This document shows positions 14,877 to 23,122 of a stretch of DNA of 27,311 bases, piece after piece. The notes beneath the pieces were generated by a model. The model did not search any database and was not told the DNA's origin. It saw only the letters and a program-made list of their open reading frames with translations. How positions within the stretch are numbered: the stretch's first letter is position 1; every line of letters begins with the position of its first letter. A program made the position numbers and the translations under genes. Source of the stretch: Humitalea sp038323655 (GTDB lineage Bacteria; Pseudomonadota; Alphaproteobacteria; Acetobacterales; Acetobacteraceae); assembly GCA_038323655.1 (NCBI GenBank), contig JBBQHE010000027.1:1-27311 (forward strand), written 5' to 3'.

Positions 14877-15983
14877 ATGTCAGCCGAGCCCACCGTCGTC
14901 GAAGGCCAGAAGCAGCATACCCTCGCGCGGCGCGGCACCATCGCCACGGAACTGTCTGCCGATGTGGCGCGTGGCGGGATATCTGATACCAGCACTACGT
15001 TATTGATATTCCACGAAACATATGAGCAGTTTTACCGCGACACGGCTACTGATCGCAATAAGGCTGGGTTGGATAAGGAATGGTCGTTCATGGTGCGGGT
15101 GCGCTGCACCGGCGTGCGGATGACCGCCGATCAATGGCTGCATTTTGATGCGCAAGCTGACCACTTCGCCGATGGGACCCTGCGGCTTACCTCGCGCCAA
15201 GGGGTGCAATTCAACGATCTCTTACGTAGCAATGTGAAACTCGTCATCACCGTTATCGACGCGGCGCTGCTGACCAGTTTTGGCGCCTGCGGCGAAATGC
15301 TGCGAAGTATCAACGCCACCCCCACTCCGCGGCGTACCGCCGTGCATGCAGCGCTCCACAACGCCGCCGCGCGCCTCTCCTCGGCCCTGCTGCCGCAGAC
15401 CAGGGCGCATCACGACATCCTCCTCGCCGAACCCGGCGATGGCCCTGCGCTTGCCGAGGAAGAACCGCTCCATGGGGCTACCTACCTGCCCCGAAAGTTC
15501 TCGATTGCCCTGGTCCATGGCGTCACGCAGGCCGAGCCGTTGAAGCCTCTGGCGCGCTGGTCGCTCGCGTGTGTCGCGCTGCCGACCTGCGGCCAGTCTC
15601 TGGCTGAGGGCGAGCGAGTCCATGCACCGATGCTGGCGGCCGTCGAGGGAGCGCTCGCGAAGCACGGTGTGGCCGCCGAACGGCTATCTCAGCGGTTAAC
15701 CGGTGGCCATAACGAATGCGCCCGGCCCTATGCCGGGGATATCGGCGGCGTGGGCCGGGCGCCTGGGCTCTACACGCTGTTTGTCGGGGGCGACTCTGCC
15801 GGGACACGGCTGTCCTTCCCGATAGCCGACAAGGTGCCGGAAGCCGCGGTCGCAACCGCACTGGAACCGATTTTCGCCATCTTCGCTGCCCGCCGGGCGA
15901 TAACCGAGGGCTCTGGCGATTTCTGCAACCGCTTGGGCACCGAAGAACTTCGCGGCCTGATCAACCCGGCCCTGGCGGCCTGA
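14877..15983 (+). pseudogene. cysI: Internally deleted sulfite reductase hemoprotein (CysI-like), open frame but probably non-functional
   Basis: The 368-residue frame aligns in order with both ends of CysI (normally about 550-570 residues). The N-terminal part has ARRGTIATELSADV, LLIFHETYEQFYRD (usual FHGMYQQDDRD), TADQWLHFD, GTLRLTSRQGVQFND and ATYLPRKF. About 190 residues are then missing at roughly positions 210-222, and the protein resumes at ARWSLACVALPTCGQSLAEG. Of the four Fe-S/siroheme cysteines, C232 and C238 (C-x5-C) and C281 remain. The TGCPNGC motif has become TGGHNEC, replacing one ligand with G277. YLPRKFK has also lost its last Lys. The intact enzyme reduces sulfite to sulfide using siroheme. 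With its siroheme-making neighbour broken too, this reads as a decaying locus, though the frame is still open. A repurposed protein is a less likely alternative. Confidence 0.82.
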
Positions 15984-15997
15984 AACGGATCGAACGC

Positions 15998-16975
15998 ATG
16001 CCTCTGTCCCGTCGCGCTGCCCTGCAGGGCCTCGCCGCAACTGCTCTCGCCCGTCCTGTCTTCGCGCAGCCAGTCTTCCAGGCAGGCATCTGGCCCGAAC
16101 GGCCCATACGCCTGATCGTGCCGGTCGCCCCCGGCGGCAGCCAGGATATCGTCGCCCGCCATTCCGCCCGTGCCCTGGCCGAGGCGCTCGGTCAACCAAT
16201 CCAGGTCGAGAACCTGCCGGGCGGCGGGTCCAACATTGGCTACGACGCCGCGGCCCGGGCGCGGCCCGACGGCTACACTTGGCTTGCCGGGTCAGACAGC
16301 CTGTCCATCACCGGAGCATTGACCCCGCGGTTGACGTTCGATCCGCTGGGCTTCGCGCCGATCCATCGCACCGTCCGCGTGCCGCAGATCCTGGTGGTGA
16401 AGGCCAGCAGCCCCCATCCCGATCTCGCGTCCTTCATCGCTGCGGCACGGCGCATGGCGCCAGCCGTCGGCACGCCCGGCAGCGGCAGCCTGGCGCATCT
16501 GCTGATGGAACTGGCCCAGCAGAGCAGCGAGACAACCTGGACCCATGTGCCCTATCGCGGTGGGGCGCTGGCGTTGAATGATCTTTTGGCCGGGCATCTG
16601 CAGGCGGTGATGATCAACATCGGGGCCGTCACCGACCACGTGCGCGATGGGCGGTTGCGCGGCCTTGCCGTATCGGCCGACAGACGGACCCTGGCCCTGC
16701 CGCAGGTCGCGACGCTGGCCGAACAGGGCTTTGCCGCGCTGAGCGCGGTCGGGTGGCACGGGTTGGTGGCGCCCGGTGGCACGGATCCGGCGATCCTGGC
16801 CCAGGTAAATGCCGCCAGTCGAGCTGCTGTGAAGCAGGCTGATTTGGCCGCCCGGCTGGCCGCACTTGGGGTTGAACCAACTGACGAGCCGCCGGAAGGC
16901 TTGGGAGCCGTCATCCGCGCCGATGCTGAACGTTGGGGCGCGCTGGTACGACGGATCGGCGTGACGGCGGGGTAG
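15998..16975 (+). CDS. Tripartite tricarboxylate transporter substrate-binding protein (Bug family)
   Basis: 325 residues, normal for the Bug/TctC family of periplasmic binding proteins. The start ATG at 15998 gives a signal peptide with a twin-arginine-like beginning (MPLSRRAALQGLAATALARP). Ligand-binding loops are present: RPIRLIVPVAPGGSQDIVAR, VENLPGGGSNIGYDAAARARPDGYTW, THVPYRGGALALNDLLAGHLQAVM, and the C-terminal GLVAPGGTDPAILAQVNAA. No TctA/TctB membrane genes are in view, so it is an orphan receptor, as is common in this family, which is greatly expanded in Acetobacteraceae and Burkholderiales. The ligand is unknown. It begins 14 bases after the cysI remnant ends and converges on the DUF808 gene. 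Confidence 0.92.
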   Translation: MPLSRRAALQGLAATALARPVFAQPVFQAGIWPERPIRLIVPVAPGGSQDIVARHSARALAEALGQPIQVENLPGGGSNIGYDAAARARPDGYTWLAGSDSLSITGALTPRLTFDPLGFAPIHRTVRVPQILVVKASSPHPDLASFIAAARRMAPAVGTPGSGSLAHLLMELAQQSSETTWTHVPYRGGALALNDLLAGHLQAVMINIGAVTDHVRDGRLRGLAVSADRRTLALPQVATLAEQGFAALSAVGWHGLVAPGGTDPAILAQVNAASRAAVKQADLAARLAALGVEPTDEPPEGLGAVIRADAERWGALVRRIGVTAG

Positions 16976-17003
16976 TCGGTGCTCCGAGCGGTGCGGCGGT
17001 GTT

Positions 17004-17984
17004 TCAGGCCTTTGGCTTCTGCGCCTGCCCTTCGCTGAAGACAGTCCGATACAGTGGTAGGAGGCCACGGTGCAGGATTGGCACCAAAGCCGCCCCCACC
17101 ACCAGACCAACGCTTGCGGCGACGACGGCGGTCGCGAACCAGGCCGAGGCGGCGCCAATCACCGGCACGGTCGCGGCCGCCCAAGCGCCGGCGGCGTGGG
17201 ATAGATGGGCGGGGGCGTCCAGGCCGAACTCTTCCAAACCATGGATGACGATTCCGCCGCCGACCCAGACCATCGCGGCGGTGCCGACCAGACTCAGCAG
17301 TTTCAGGAATCCTGGCATTCCCAACACGAGGCCCCGCCCGATCAGGCGCAGCAGCGGGTTCGGCATCCGTGCCAGCGCGACCCCGGCGTCGTCGGCCTTC
17401 ACGATGAGCGCAACGGCGCCGTAGACCAATATTGTGATGCCGATGCCGACAACCGCTAGCACTGCAGCCTGCGCGAAAAAGGAAGCCTCGGGCATTGTCG
17501 CCAGGGCGATTGCCATGATTTCGGCCGATAGGATGAAGTCGGTGCTGATTGCGCTGCGGACCTTTGCGTCCTCGAAGCCCTGAGAGTCTGCGGCCATGAC
17601 AGCGACCGGCTCCGCTTCGGCTTCGTGCGGGAAGGCAGCTTCGATGATCTTCTCGGCCCCTTCATAGCAAAGGTAGGCGCCACCCAGCATTAGGAGCGGT
17701 GTGATCGCCCAGGGTGCGAACAGGCTGAATGCGAGGGAGGCCGGCAGGAGGATCAGCAACTTGTTCCTCAGAGATCCCACCGCGATACGACGCACGATCG
17801 GCAGTTCGCGGGCAGCGGCGAAGCCGACGACGTACCGCGGAGTTACTGCCGCGTCGTCGATAACCATCCCCGCGGCCTTGGCGCCGGCCTTGGCCGCCTG
17901 CGCGCCCACGTCGTCGAGCGAGGCAGCCGCGACTTTGGCCAGTCCCGCTATATCGTCCAACAGTGCGATAAGCCCTGTGCTCAC
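17004..17984 (-). CDS. DUF808/YedI family inner-membrane protein
   Basis: 326 residues, matching the DUF808 (YedI) family throughout. It opens with GLIALLDDIAGLAKVAAASLDDV and continues with AAKAGAKAAGMVIDDAAVTPRYV, ELPIVRRIAVGSLRNKLLILLPASL, and ITPLLMLGGAYLCYEGAEKI. Several hydrophobic helices follow, including IGITILVYGAVALIVKADD and MVWVGGGIVIHGLEEFG. It is a multi-spanning inner-membrane protein; its function is not established. The start is a GTG at 17984 (no in-frame ATG fits better), preceded by AAAGGG about 10 bases upstream. It is divergent from the LytTR gene, with only 38 bases between the starts, and convergent with the Bug gene. Confidence 0.92.
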   Translation of the reverse strand: MSTGLIALLDDIAGLAKVAAASLDDVGAQAAKAGAKAAGMVIDDAAVTPRYVVGFAAARELPIVRRIAVGSLRNKLLILLPASLAFSLFAPWAITPLLMLGGAYLCYEGAEKIIEAAFPHEAEAEPVAVMAADSQGFEDAKVRSAISTDFILSAEIMAIALATMPEASFFAQAAVLAVVGIGITILVYGAVALIVKADDAGVALARMPNPLLRLIGRGLVLGMPGFLKLLSLVGTAAMVWVGGGIVIHGLEEFGLDAPAHLSHAAGAWAAATVPVIGAASAWFATAVVAASVGLVVGAALVPILHRGLLPLYRTVFSEGQAQKPKA

Positions 17985-18022
17985 CTAATCACCCTTTACA
18001 TGACTCACGGCCGCTAACACGG

Positions 18023-18469
18023 ATGCGAGTCAAAAGTTACCCCTTCCTGCAGAAGCGCAGCGCAAGTGCCCGCCGTCTGGGAGTAGCGCTGCGCTGCCGA
18101 TGGCATAGCGTCGCCTATACCGCACCCGGTTCCCTGGACACTCGGTTGCATTATGCGGCGCTGTGTTCTGAGGGGGATTTCACGCGCGATCATCTGGCCG
18201 ACAAGCATCTTCTGCTGATCCTACGTCGACTGACCCATTTCGAGGCTCAGTTGCCGGCCCCTCCGTTTCATCGGTTGGGGCGGTCGGTGCTGATGAACCT
18301 CGACAGGCTAAGAAAACTGGAGTGCCGCGACCGAAACCTTTCGTGTGTCGTACTGAACGGGCTGGGCCAGCCGCTCCCTCTGGGCCGCGTCGTCACCGCC
18401 AGGCTTCGGGCCGCCCTCGCAGGTGACTTGCATCGCGCGCGCACGCTCCATAACAATATAGAACAATAG
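18023..18469 (+). CDS. Small LytTR-type DNA-binding protein (possibly a remnant)
   Basis: 148 residues. Residues about 43-133 fit a LytTR domain, the DNA-binding module of LytR/AgrA-type regulators. The piece ALCSEGDFTRDHLADKHLLL corresponds to the usual IEAEGNYTRVHLADG, then LRRLTHFEAQLPAPPFHRLGRSVLMNLDRL matches the diagnostic F-x-R-x-H-R-S-x-x-V-N stretch (the His is Gly here), and GQPLPLGRVVTARL matches the final lpvSRr strand. The first 40 residues (rich in Arg, MRVKSYPFLQKRSASARRLG) resemble no receiver or membrane sensor domain. It is either a stand-alone LytTR regulator or the tail of a larger broken one. The substitution of the conserved His and base composition unlike the neighbours support decay. 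Adjacent genes give no clear target. Confidence 0.6.
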   Translation: MRVKSYPFLQKRSASARRLGVALRCRWHSVAYTAPGSLDTRLHYAALCSEGDFTRDHLADKHLLLILRRLTHFEAQLPAPPFHRLGRSVLMNLDRLRKLECRDRNLSCVVLNGLGQPLPLGRVVTARLRAALAGDLHRARTLHNNIEQ

Positions 18470-18503
18470 CGGCGCCTGACCGCCGTCCGGGAGAGACCTG
18501 TCC

Positions 18504-19739
18504 ATGAGCCTTGCGCGCGCCGACGCCGCCCCCGCCGCCATCTGGAACTTCCGGCTGCTGTCGCACCACGAGCTCAACGGCTTCGGCGGCATGGGGGAGG
18601 GGCTGTCGATCCAGATCGCCAAGGACGGCCGGCGCATTCTCTGGGCCGCGCATGAATCGGCGCCAAAGAATTTTACGGGGATCGATGTCACCGATCCGCG
18701 GAACCCGCGGATCGTGGTGCAGACCGACCTTCCCGCCTCGCATATGCGCTCCAACTCGCTGGAGGTGACGGGCGACATCATGGCCGTCGCCTACCAGTGC
18801 AAAACGTATGGCCAGCAGCCGGCGGGGTTTGAACTCTTCGACGTCTCCAAGCCGGAGGCCCCGCGCTCCATCGCTTTCTTCGATGCCTCCGGCCCCTATT
18901 CCCGCGGCGTGCATGCGCTGTGGTTCTGCGATGGCGAGTACGTCCACCTCGCGGCGGGGGCGGCTGATTTCCAGTCGCGCCACCCGAACGACGACCAGTT
19001 CTATCGCATCATCGATGTGCGCAACCTGTCCAAGCCGACCGAGGTCGGGCGCTGGTGGCTGCCAGGCCAACGCGAGGGCGACGCAGCGCCGCCGCTGACG
19101 CGCCACGTCTATCGCGACAACGGTTTTCGCGCGCACAACACCAACGTCTATCCGCAGCGGCCGGACCGCTGCTACCTCGGCTATATCGACGCTGGGATGC
19201 TGATCCTGGACATCTCGGACAAGTCGCAGCCCAAAGTCATCTCGCGCTGGGACAATTCGCCGCCCTATGCCGGCATGACCCATACGGTGCTGCCGCTGTT
19301 CGAACGCAAGCTGTTGGTGGTGGCCGATGAATCCAACGTGGACAATGCCGCCGACTGGCCGAAGCTGATCTGGATCGTGGATGCGCGGGACGAGGCGAAC
19401 CCCGTGCCCATCGCCACCTGCCCGATGCCGCCTGTCGCCGATTTCAAGAACCGCGGCGGCCGCTTCGGCGCGCATAACCTGCATGAGAACGTGCCGCTGC
19501 CGACCTCCTGGTTCTCCGACCAGATCATCATCGGCACCTTTTTCAACGGCGGCCTGCGGGCCTTCGACATCTCCGACCCCTACAGCCCGCGCGAGGTCGC
19601 GCATTTCGTGCCCGAAGCGCCGCGCGGTTCGCCGGCGGCGTCGATCCAGTTGAACGACGTCTTCGTGGACGAACGCGGCATCGTCTATGTCGTCGATCGC
19701 TTCGCCGGCGGTTTGTACATCCTGGAGATGGATTTCTGA
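18504..19739 (+). CDS. LVIVD-repeat beta-propeller protein
   Basis: 411 residues, no evident signal peptide. Repeating blade-like units carry the LVIVD-type pattern in which a hydrophobic strand ends in D-[IV]-[ST]-x-P: GIDVTDPRNPRIV, FELFDVSKPEAPRSIAF, RIIDVRNLSKPTEVGRW, ILDISDKSQPKVISRW, IVDARDEANPVPIATC, AFDISDPYSPREVAHF, and the closing YVVDRFAGGLYILEMDF. This indicates a propeller of about seven blades. It has conserved-looking His clusters (SHHELNG, RHVYRDNGFRAHNTNVYP, GAHNLHEN) that could bind a metal. The family has no settled function. The stop is 5 bases before the CobW-type gene on the same strand, so the two are co-transcribed; metal loading of this protein by that GTPase is a reasonable guess. 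GGGAGAGA precedes the start. Confidence 0.82.
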   Translation: MSLARADAAPAAIWNFRLLSHHELNGFGGMGEGLSIQIAKDGRRILWAAHESAPKNFTGIDVTDPRNPRIVVQTDLPASHMRSNSLEVTGDIMAVAYQCKTYGQQPAGFELFDVSKPEAPRSIAFFDASGPYSRGVHALWFCDGEYVHLAAGAADFQSRHPNDDQFYRIIDVRNLSKPTEVGRWWLPGQREGDAAPPLTRHVYRDNGFRAHNTNVYPQRPDRCYLGYIDAGMLILDISDKSQPKVISRWDNSPPYAGMTHTVLPLFERKLLVVADESNVDNAADWPKLIWIVDARDEANPVPIATCPMPPVADFKNRGGRFGAHNLHENVPLPTSWFSDQIIIGTFFNGGLRAFDISDPYSPREVAHFVPEAPRGSPAASIQLNDVFVDERGIVYVVDRFAGGLYILEMDF

Positions 19740-19744
19740 GCCTC

Positions 19745-20773
19745 ATGGACGGGCTGGTCTTCCCGGCCGGTGCCGAGGGCGGTCCCTTCGGGCGGCGGCA
19801 GCGTCATGCACGTGCGGGGCGCGTACCGGTCATCCTGGTCACGGGCTTTTTGGGCGCGGGCAAGACCACGCTGGTCAAGGCTTTGCTGGACTCTCCCGAG
19901 GGTGCTGGCACCGTCGTCGTCGTCAATGAATTCGGCGATATCGGCATCGACCAAGCCTTGCTGGCGCCATCCGCCGAAAGCCGGGTAGCGCTGCTTGGCA
20001 ATGGCTGCGTCTGCTGTGCCGCGCGCAGCGATCTGGAACAGACCTTTCGCACCCTGCTGACCGACCGCGCCCGTGGCCTGATCCCGCCGTTCCAGCGCGT
20101 GGTGCTGGAACTGTCGGGCGCGGATGACCCGACGACTGTCTTGCAGACTTTTTTGAACATGCGGGCGCTGGGCCGGGAATATCATCTGCAGGCCGTGGTC
20201 GCGGTGGTTGATGCCGCGACGGGGGCGCTGGCGCTGGCCGACAACCCCGAGGCACGGCGCCAGATTGCGCTGGCCGACCGAATGGTGCTGACCAAGGCCG
20301 ACCTGGCGTCGGAGGCGGAGATTGCCGCCCTGACCGCCGTCCTGCGCGACCTCAACCCCGCCGCCCCTCTGCTGACCGCACAGCACGGACGCATCGGGCC
20401 CGACCTGTTGCTGGCCGACAGTGACCTGGCCTTGCCCAACCTGCTGGTCGCCGAGGTCGTGCATCGGCCGGATCTGGCGACCTTCACGCTGGACCTTGAC
20501 CGGCCGATCTCTTGGACCGGGCTGACCGCGGCGCTGGGGCTGCTGTGCGAACTGCGCGGCGCCGACCTACTGCGCATCAAGGGGCTGGTTCGCCTGGACG
20601 GCTGCCAGGGGCCCGTCGTGATCCATGCCGTGCGGCACCTGCTGCACAAGCCTGTGGAACTGGCGGCCTGGCCCGTGGGGGCGGCTTCGCGCCTGGTTTT
20701 CATCACTCAGGGCCGCATCACCCGCGACCAGGTTTCTGCGCTTTTCGCGGTGGTGGGTGAACTGACAGGGTAG
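19745..20773 (+). CDS. CobW/COG0523-type (G3E) GTPase, putative metallochaperone
   Basis: 342 residues. G3E GTPases of the COG0523 group couple GTP hydrolysis to metal (Zn, Co and others) delivery. Visible motifs are Walker A GFLGAGKTT (34-42), NEFGDIGID (61-69, switch region), GNGCVCC (85-91, the CxCC metal-binding signature), VVLELSGADDP (Walker-B/ExSG), and LTKAD (base recognition). The C-terminal half (ADLLRIKGLVRLDG, SRLVFITQGRITRDQV) is the usual CobW_C domain. There is no His-rich tail. About 25 residues precede the normal start of the G domain. The ATG at 19745 comes 5 bases after the LVIVD gene's stop, which implies coupled translation. The client may be that protein. The specific metal cannot be read from sequence. 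Confidence 0.9.
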   Translation: MDGLVFPAGAEGGPFGRRQRHARAGRVPVILVTGFLGAGKTTLVKALLDSPEGAGTVVVVNEFGDIGIDQALLAPSAESRVALLGNGCVCCAARSDLEQTFRTLLTDRARGLIPPFQRVVLELSGADDPTTVLQTFLNMRALGREYHLQAVVAVVDAATGALALADNPEARRQIALADRMVLTKADLASEAEIAALTAVLRDLNPAAPLLTAQHGRIGPDLLLADSDLALPNLLVAEVVHRPDLATFTLDLDRPISWTGLTAALGLLCELRGADLLRIKGLVRLDGCQGPVVIHAVRHLLHKPVELAAWPVGAASRLVFITQGRITRDQVSALFAVVGELTG

Positions 20774-20803
20774 GTTGAAGTTTATTCCAGGAAGGAGAAG
20801 GGC

Positions 20804-21778
20804 ATGAAGACCCGCCGCAACATCTTGATCGCCGCCACCGCAATGGCCTTCCCGGCACAGGCGCAGGACACCGAACTGCCGAACCGCCCGTTGCGGCTGA
20901 TCATCCCCTTTGCTCCGGGCGGCGCGTCCGACATCGTCGCAAGGCTGATGCTGCCGACGATGCAGCAGGTGCTGGGCCGCTCGGTCATCATCGAAAACCG
21001 CCCTGGCGCCACAGGGAACATCGGCATGGAGGCCGCGGCCCGGTCCACGCCCGATGGCACGACCATGGTGCTGGGCAATGCCGGCAGCACGGTCATCAAC
21101 CCCTCGGTTTTCGCCGACCTGACCTATTCGCCGATGCGCGACCTGGCCCCCGTCACGCTGGTCGCCGAGACGCCGAACATTGTCGTGGTGAACACGTCGC
21201 TGCCGCCCAACACCATCCGCGAACTCATCGCATACGTGCGCGCGCGCCAGGGTGAGCTGAACTATGGCTCCGCCGGCAGCGCGAGCCAGAACCGGCTGGA
21301 GATGGAGATGTTCATGGCCCAGCAAGGCCTGCGCATCGTCCACATTCCCTATCGCGGGGGGGCGGGGCCCGCGGTGACCGACCTGTTGGCGGGGCACGTC
21401 GGCCTCATGTTCGTGACGCTCCCCTCGGTGCTGGGGCATGTACGCGCCGGCCGGCTCAAGGCGCTTGCGGTGACGACGGCCGAACGGTTTCCGGGCCTTC
21501 CGGAAGTTCCGACTATGCTGGAACAGGGCTTCCCGGACAACGTCAGCAGCAGCTGGCAGGGGCTGCTGGTGCCCGCGGCGACGCCAGCGCCCATCGTGCA
21601 ACGCATTTTTGGCGCCGTGGTCGCGGCCATGGGCGACGCCGAGGTCAAGCGCCGCCTGATCGAGGCGGGCGCGGTCGCCGCCGTCAGTGGCAGCCCGGCT
21701 GAGTTCACTCGCTTCGTTGCGGCCGAAACCGCGCGCTGGCGTGAGGCCGTACTGGCCGTGGGCGCGCGGCCGGACTGA
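20804..21778 (+). CDS. Tripartite tricarboxylate transporter substrate-binding protein (Bug family)
   Basis: 324 residues with a short signal peptide (MKTRRNILIAATAMAFPAQA). It has the full set of Bug landmarks: RPLRLIIPFAPGGASDIVARL, VIIENRPGATGNIGMEAAAR, the SPMRDLAPVTLVAETPNIVV segment, VHIPYRGGAGPAVTDLLAGH, and PGLPEVPTMLEQGFPDN. A strong AAGGAG ribosome-binding site precedes the ATG. It is the second Bug protein in the window, is different in sequence from the one at 15998, and again lacks TctA/TctB partners. It sits 30 bases after the CobW-type gene and may be read from the same transcript. Transcription probably stops at the hairpin immediately after its end. The ligand is unknown. Confidence 0.93.
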   Translation: MKTRRNILIAATAMAFPAQAQDTELPNRPLRLIIPFAPGGASDIVARLMLPTMQQVLGRSVIIENRPGATGNIGMEAAARSTPDGTTMVLGNAGSTVINPSVFADLTYSPMRDLAPVTLVAETPNIVVVNTSLPPNTIRELIAYVRARQGELNYGSAGSASQNRLEMEMFMAQQGLRIVHIPYRGGAGPAVTDLLAGHVGLMFVTLPSVLGHVRAGRLKALAVTTAERFPGLPEVPTMLEQGFPDNVSSSWQGLLVPAATPAPIVQRIFGAVVAAMGDAEVKRRLIEAGAVAAVSGSPAEFTRFVAAETARWREAVLAVGARPD

Positions 21779-21811
21779 CCTGCAGGCTGCGCCAGGGCGC
21801 AGCCCGCAGGT
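21778..21811. terminator. Bidirectional terminator hairpin between convergent genes
   Basis: A long near-perfect stem occupies the 36-base gap between two convergent stops. ACCTGC (21778-21783) pairs with GCAGGT (21806-21811), and GGCTGCGCC (21785-21793) pairs with GGCGCAGCC (21796-21804). One A/C mismatch separates the two stem parts, and the loop is only a few bases. There is no long T-run, so it may act as a transcript-end stabiliser as well as a terminator. Confidence 0.75.
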
Positions 21812-21814
21812 TGC

Positions 21815-22996
21815 TCAGCGGCGCGCGCCGGGCTTGGAGGGCAGAGCCTCCTCGCCCTGGCGGCCGCGCGGTGCCGTTTGCGACTGGGCGGCCGCTTCCT
21901 GCAGGCTCGGTTGGTCGCCGATCGTGGCACGGATGGTCTTGGCCTCCTGTCCACGCTGGATCGCCAACGACACCTGCGCGCCGGGCGCGCGGGCACCCAA
22001 AGCACGGGCCAGAGCCCGACCGTCGTTGATCGGCGTATCATCGACCCTCGTGACCACGTCACCTGGCAACAGACCGGCGCGAGCGGCCGGGCCGTCGCGC
22101 ATGACCGAAGCAAGGCGCGCGCCCGCGGCGGGGCGGCCGTTGGCGGCCAGCGCTGGCGCCGTCTCGACCCCCAGCCAGCCGCGCGCGACGCGGCCATGGT
22201 TGCGCAGGTCACCGGCCACACGCGCGGCGACTTCGGCGGGCACGGCGAAGCCAATTCCTGCCGAGGCGCCGGAGGGCGACAGGATCGCTGTGTTCACGCC
22301 GACCACGCGGCCCTGCATGTCGAAGAGCGGGCCGCCGGAGTTGCCCGGGTTGATCGCCGTGTCGGTCTGCAGGAAGTCGTCATAAGGCCCTGCGCCGATA
22401 TCGCGGCCGCGAGCGGAGACAATGCCCGAGGTGACCGTCAGCCCAAGGCCGAAGGGGTTGCCCACGGCCATCACCCAGTCGCCCACGCGCGGCGGGGTAC
22501 CATTGGCGAAGGCGACTGCGGGCAGCGGCCGGCCGGCTTCGACCCGCAGCAGGGCCAAGTCTGTGCGCTCGTCGCCACCCACCAGCTTGGCCGGCAGGAC
22601 GGTACCATCGGCAAGGGTGACGGTCAGGCCCTCGGCCCGGCCGGCGACGTGGAAGTTGGTGACGATCAGGCCGGAGGCATCGATGATGAAGCCTGAGCCC
22701 ATGCCTCCGCGGCGGCCTTCCTGTTCGCCATCTGGCTGGGTGCGGCGCATCGAAGTGGCTGCCGGGCCGGCATCGATCGCGATGCGGACGACGGACGGCG
22801 ATACCTGGTCGACCAGGTCGGCGAAGCTGGCAGGTGCCCCGGCGCGCGGGGCGATGGCCGAGGGGCCGACGGGCGCGACGGTAGCTGGCGTGTTCTGAGC
22901 GAAAGCGTCGGGCAGGAATACGGTACTAACGCCACCGAGCGCGGTGGCGCCAAGCAACACGGCGGCAAGGGCCTTGCGGCGGATCGACGGGGTCAT
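21815..22996 (-). CDS. HtrA/DegP-like serine protease with one PDZ domain
   Basis: 393 residues: signal peptide (1-33, ending PDAFAQ), a short linker, an S1C protease domain, and one PDZ domain at about 270-365. The triad is clear: H116 in IVTNFHVAG, D146 in DERTDLALL and S220 in INPGNSGGPLFD. The PDZ part shows ARGWLGVETAPALAANG, GARLASVMRDGPAARAGLLPGDVVTRVDDTPI. The C-terminal tail is charged and Gln-rich. DegP/DegQ proteins degrade or chaperone misfolded periplasmic proteins; this one is of the DegS/HhoA single-PDZ layout but with a cleavable signal. It has its own leader region with a good promoter. It is divergent from nothing: the upstream hypothetical gene runs in the same direction. 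Confidence 0.93.
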   Translation of the reverse strand: MTPSIRRKALAAVLLGATALGGVSTVFLPDAFAQNTPATVAPVGPSAIAPRAGAPASFADLVDQVSPSVVRIAIDAGPAATSMRRTQPDGEQEGRRGGMGSGFIIDASGLIVTNFHVAGRAEGLTVTLADGTVLPAKLVGGDERTDLALLRVEAGRPLPAVAFANGTPPRVGDWVMAVGNPFGLGLTVTSGIVSARGRDIGAGPYDDFLQTDTAINPGNSGGPLFDMQGRVVGVNTAILSPSGASAGIGFAVPAEVAARVAGDLRNHGRVARGWLGVETAPALAANGRPAAGARLASVMRDGPAARAGLLPGDVVTRVDDTPINDGRALARALGARAPGAQVSLAIQRGQEAKTIRATIGDQPSLQEAAAQSQTAPRGRQGEEALPSKPGARR

Positions 22997-23078
22997 GCGG
23001 AGAAGCCTTCGGCTAGAGTGACCCGACTTCTATGCCCTGTTGTATCTTGCCCTGAGCATACTCGACGCTTAAGCCTGT

Positions 23079-23106
23079 TTCATAACGAATTACAGTTCCG
23101 TTTCAA
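23079..23106 (-). promoter_or_regulatory. Probable sigma-70-type promoter of the HtrA-like gene
   Basis: Read on the minus strand there is TTGAAA (23106-23101) and TATGAA (23084-23079) with a 16-base spacer, in an A+T-rich patch. Transcription would start near 23072, leaving a leader of about 75 bases before the ATG at 22996. This was assigned by eye. Confidence 0.45.
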
Positions 23107-23122
23107 TGTGACGTACTGTGCT

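Noticed and set aside
18393..19604. A 403-codon minus-strand frame opposite the LVIVD gene
   Set aside because: The product looks like a codon-position shadow; the plus strand has repeated D-[IV]-[ST]-x-P blades.
23079..23106. Stress-sigma (RpoE or EcfG-type) promoter for the HtrA-like gene
   Set aside because: A GGAAC element is present on the minus strand, but no matching -10 occurs at the required 16-17 base distance. The sigma-70-like reading fits better.
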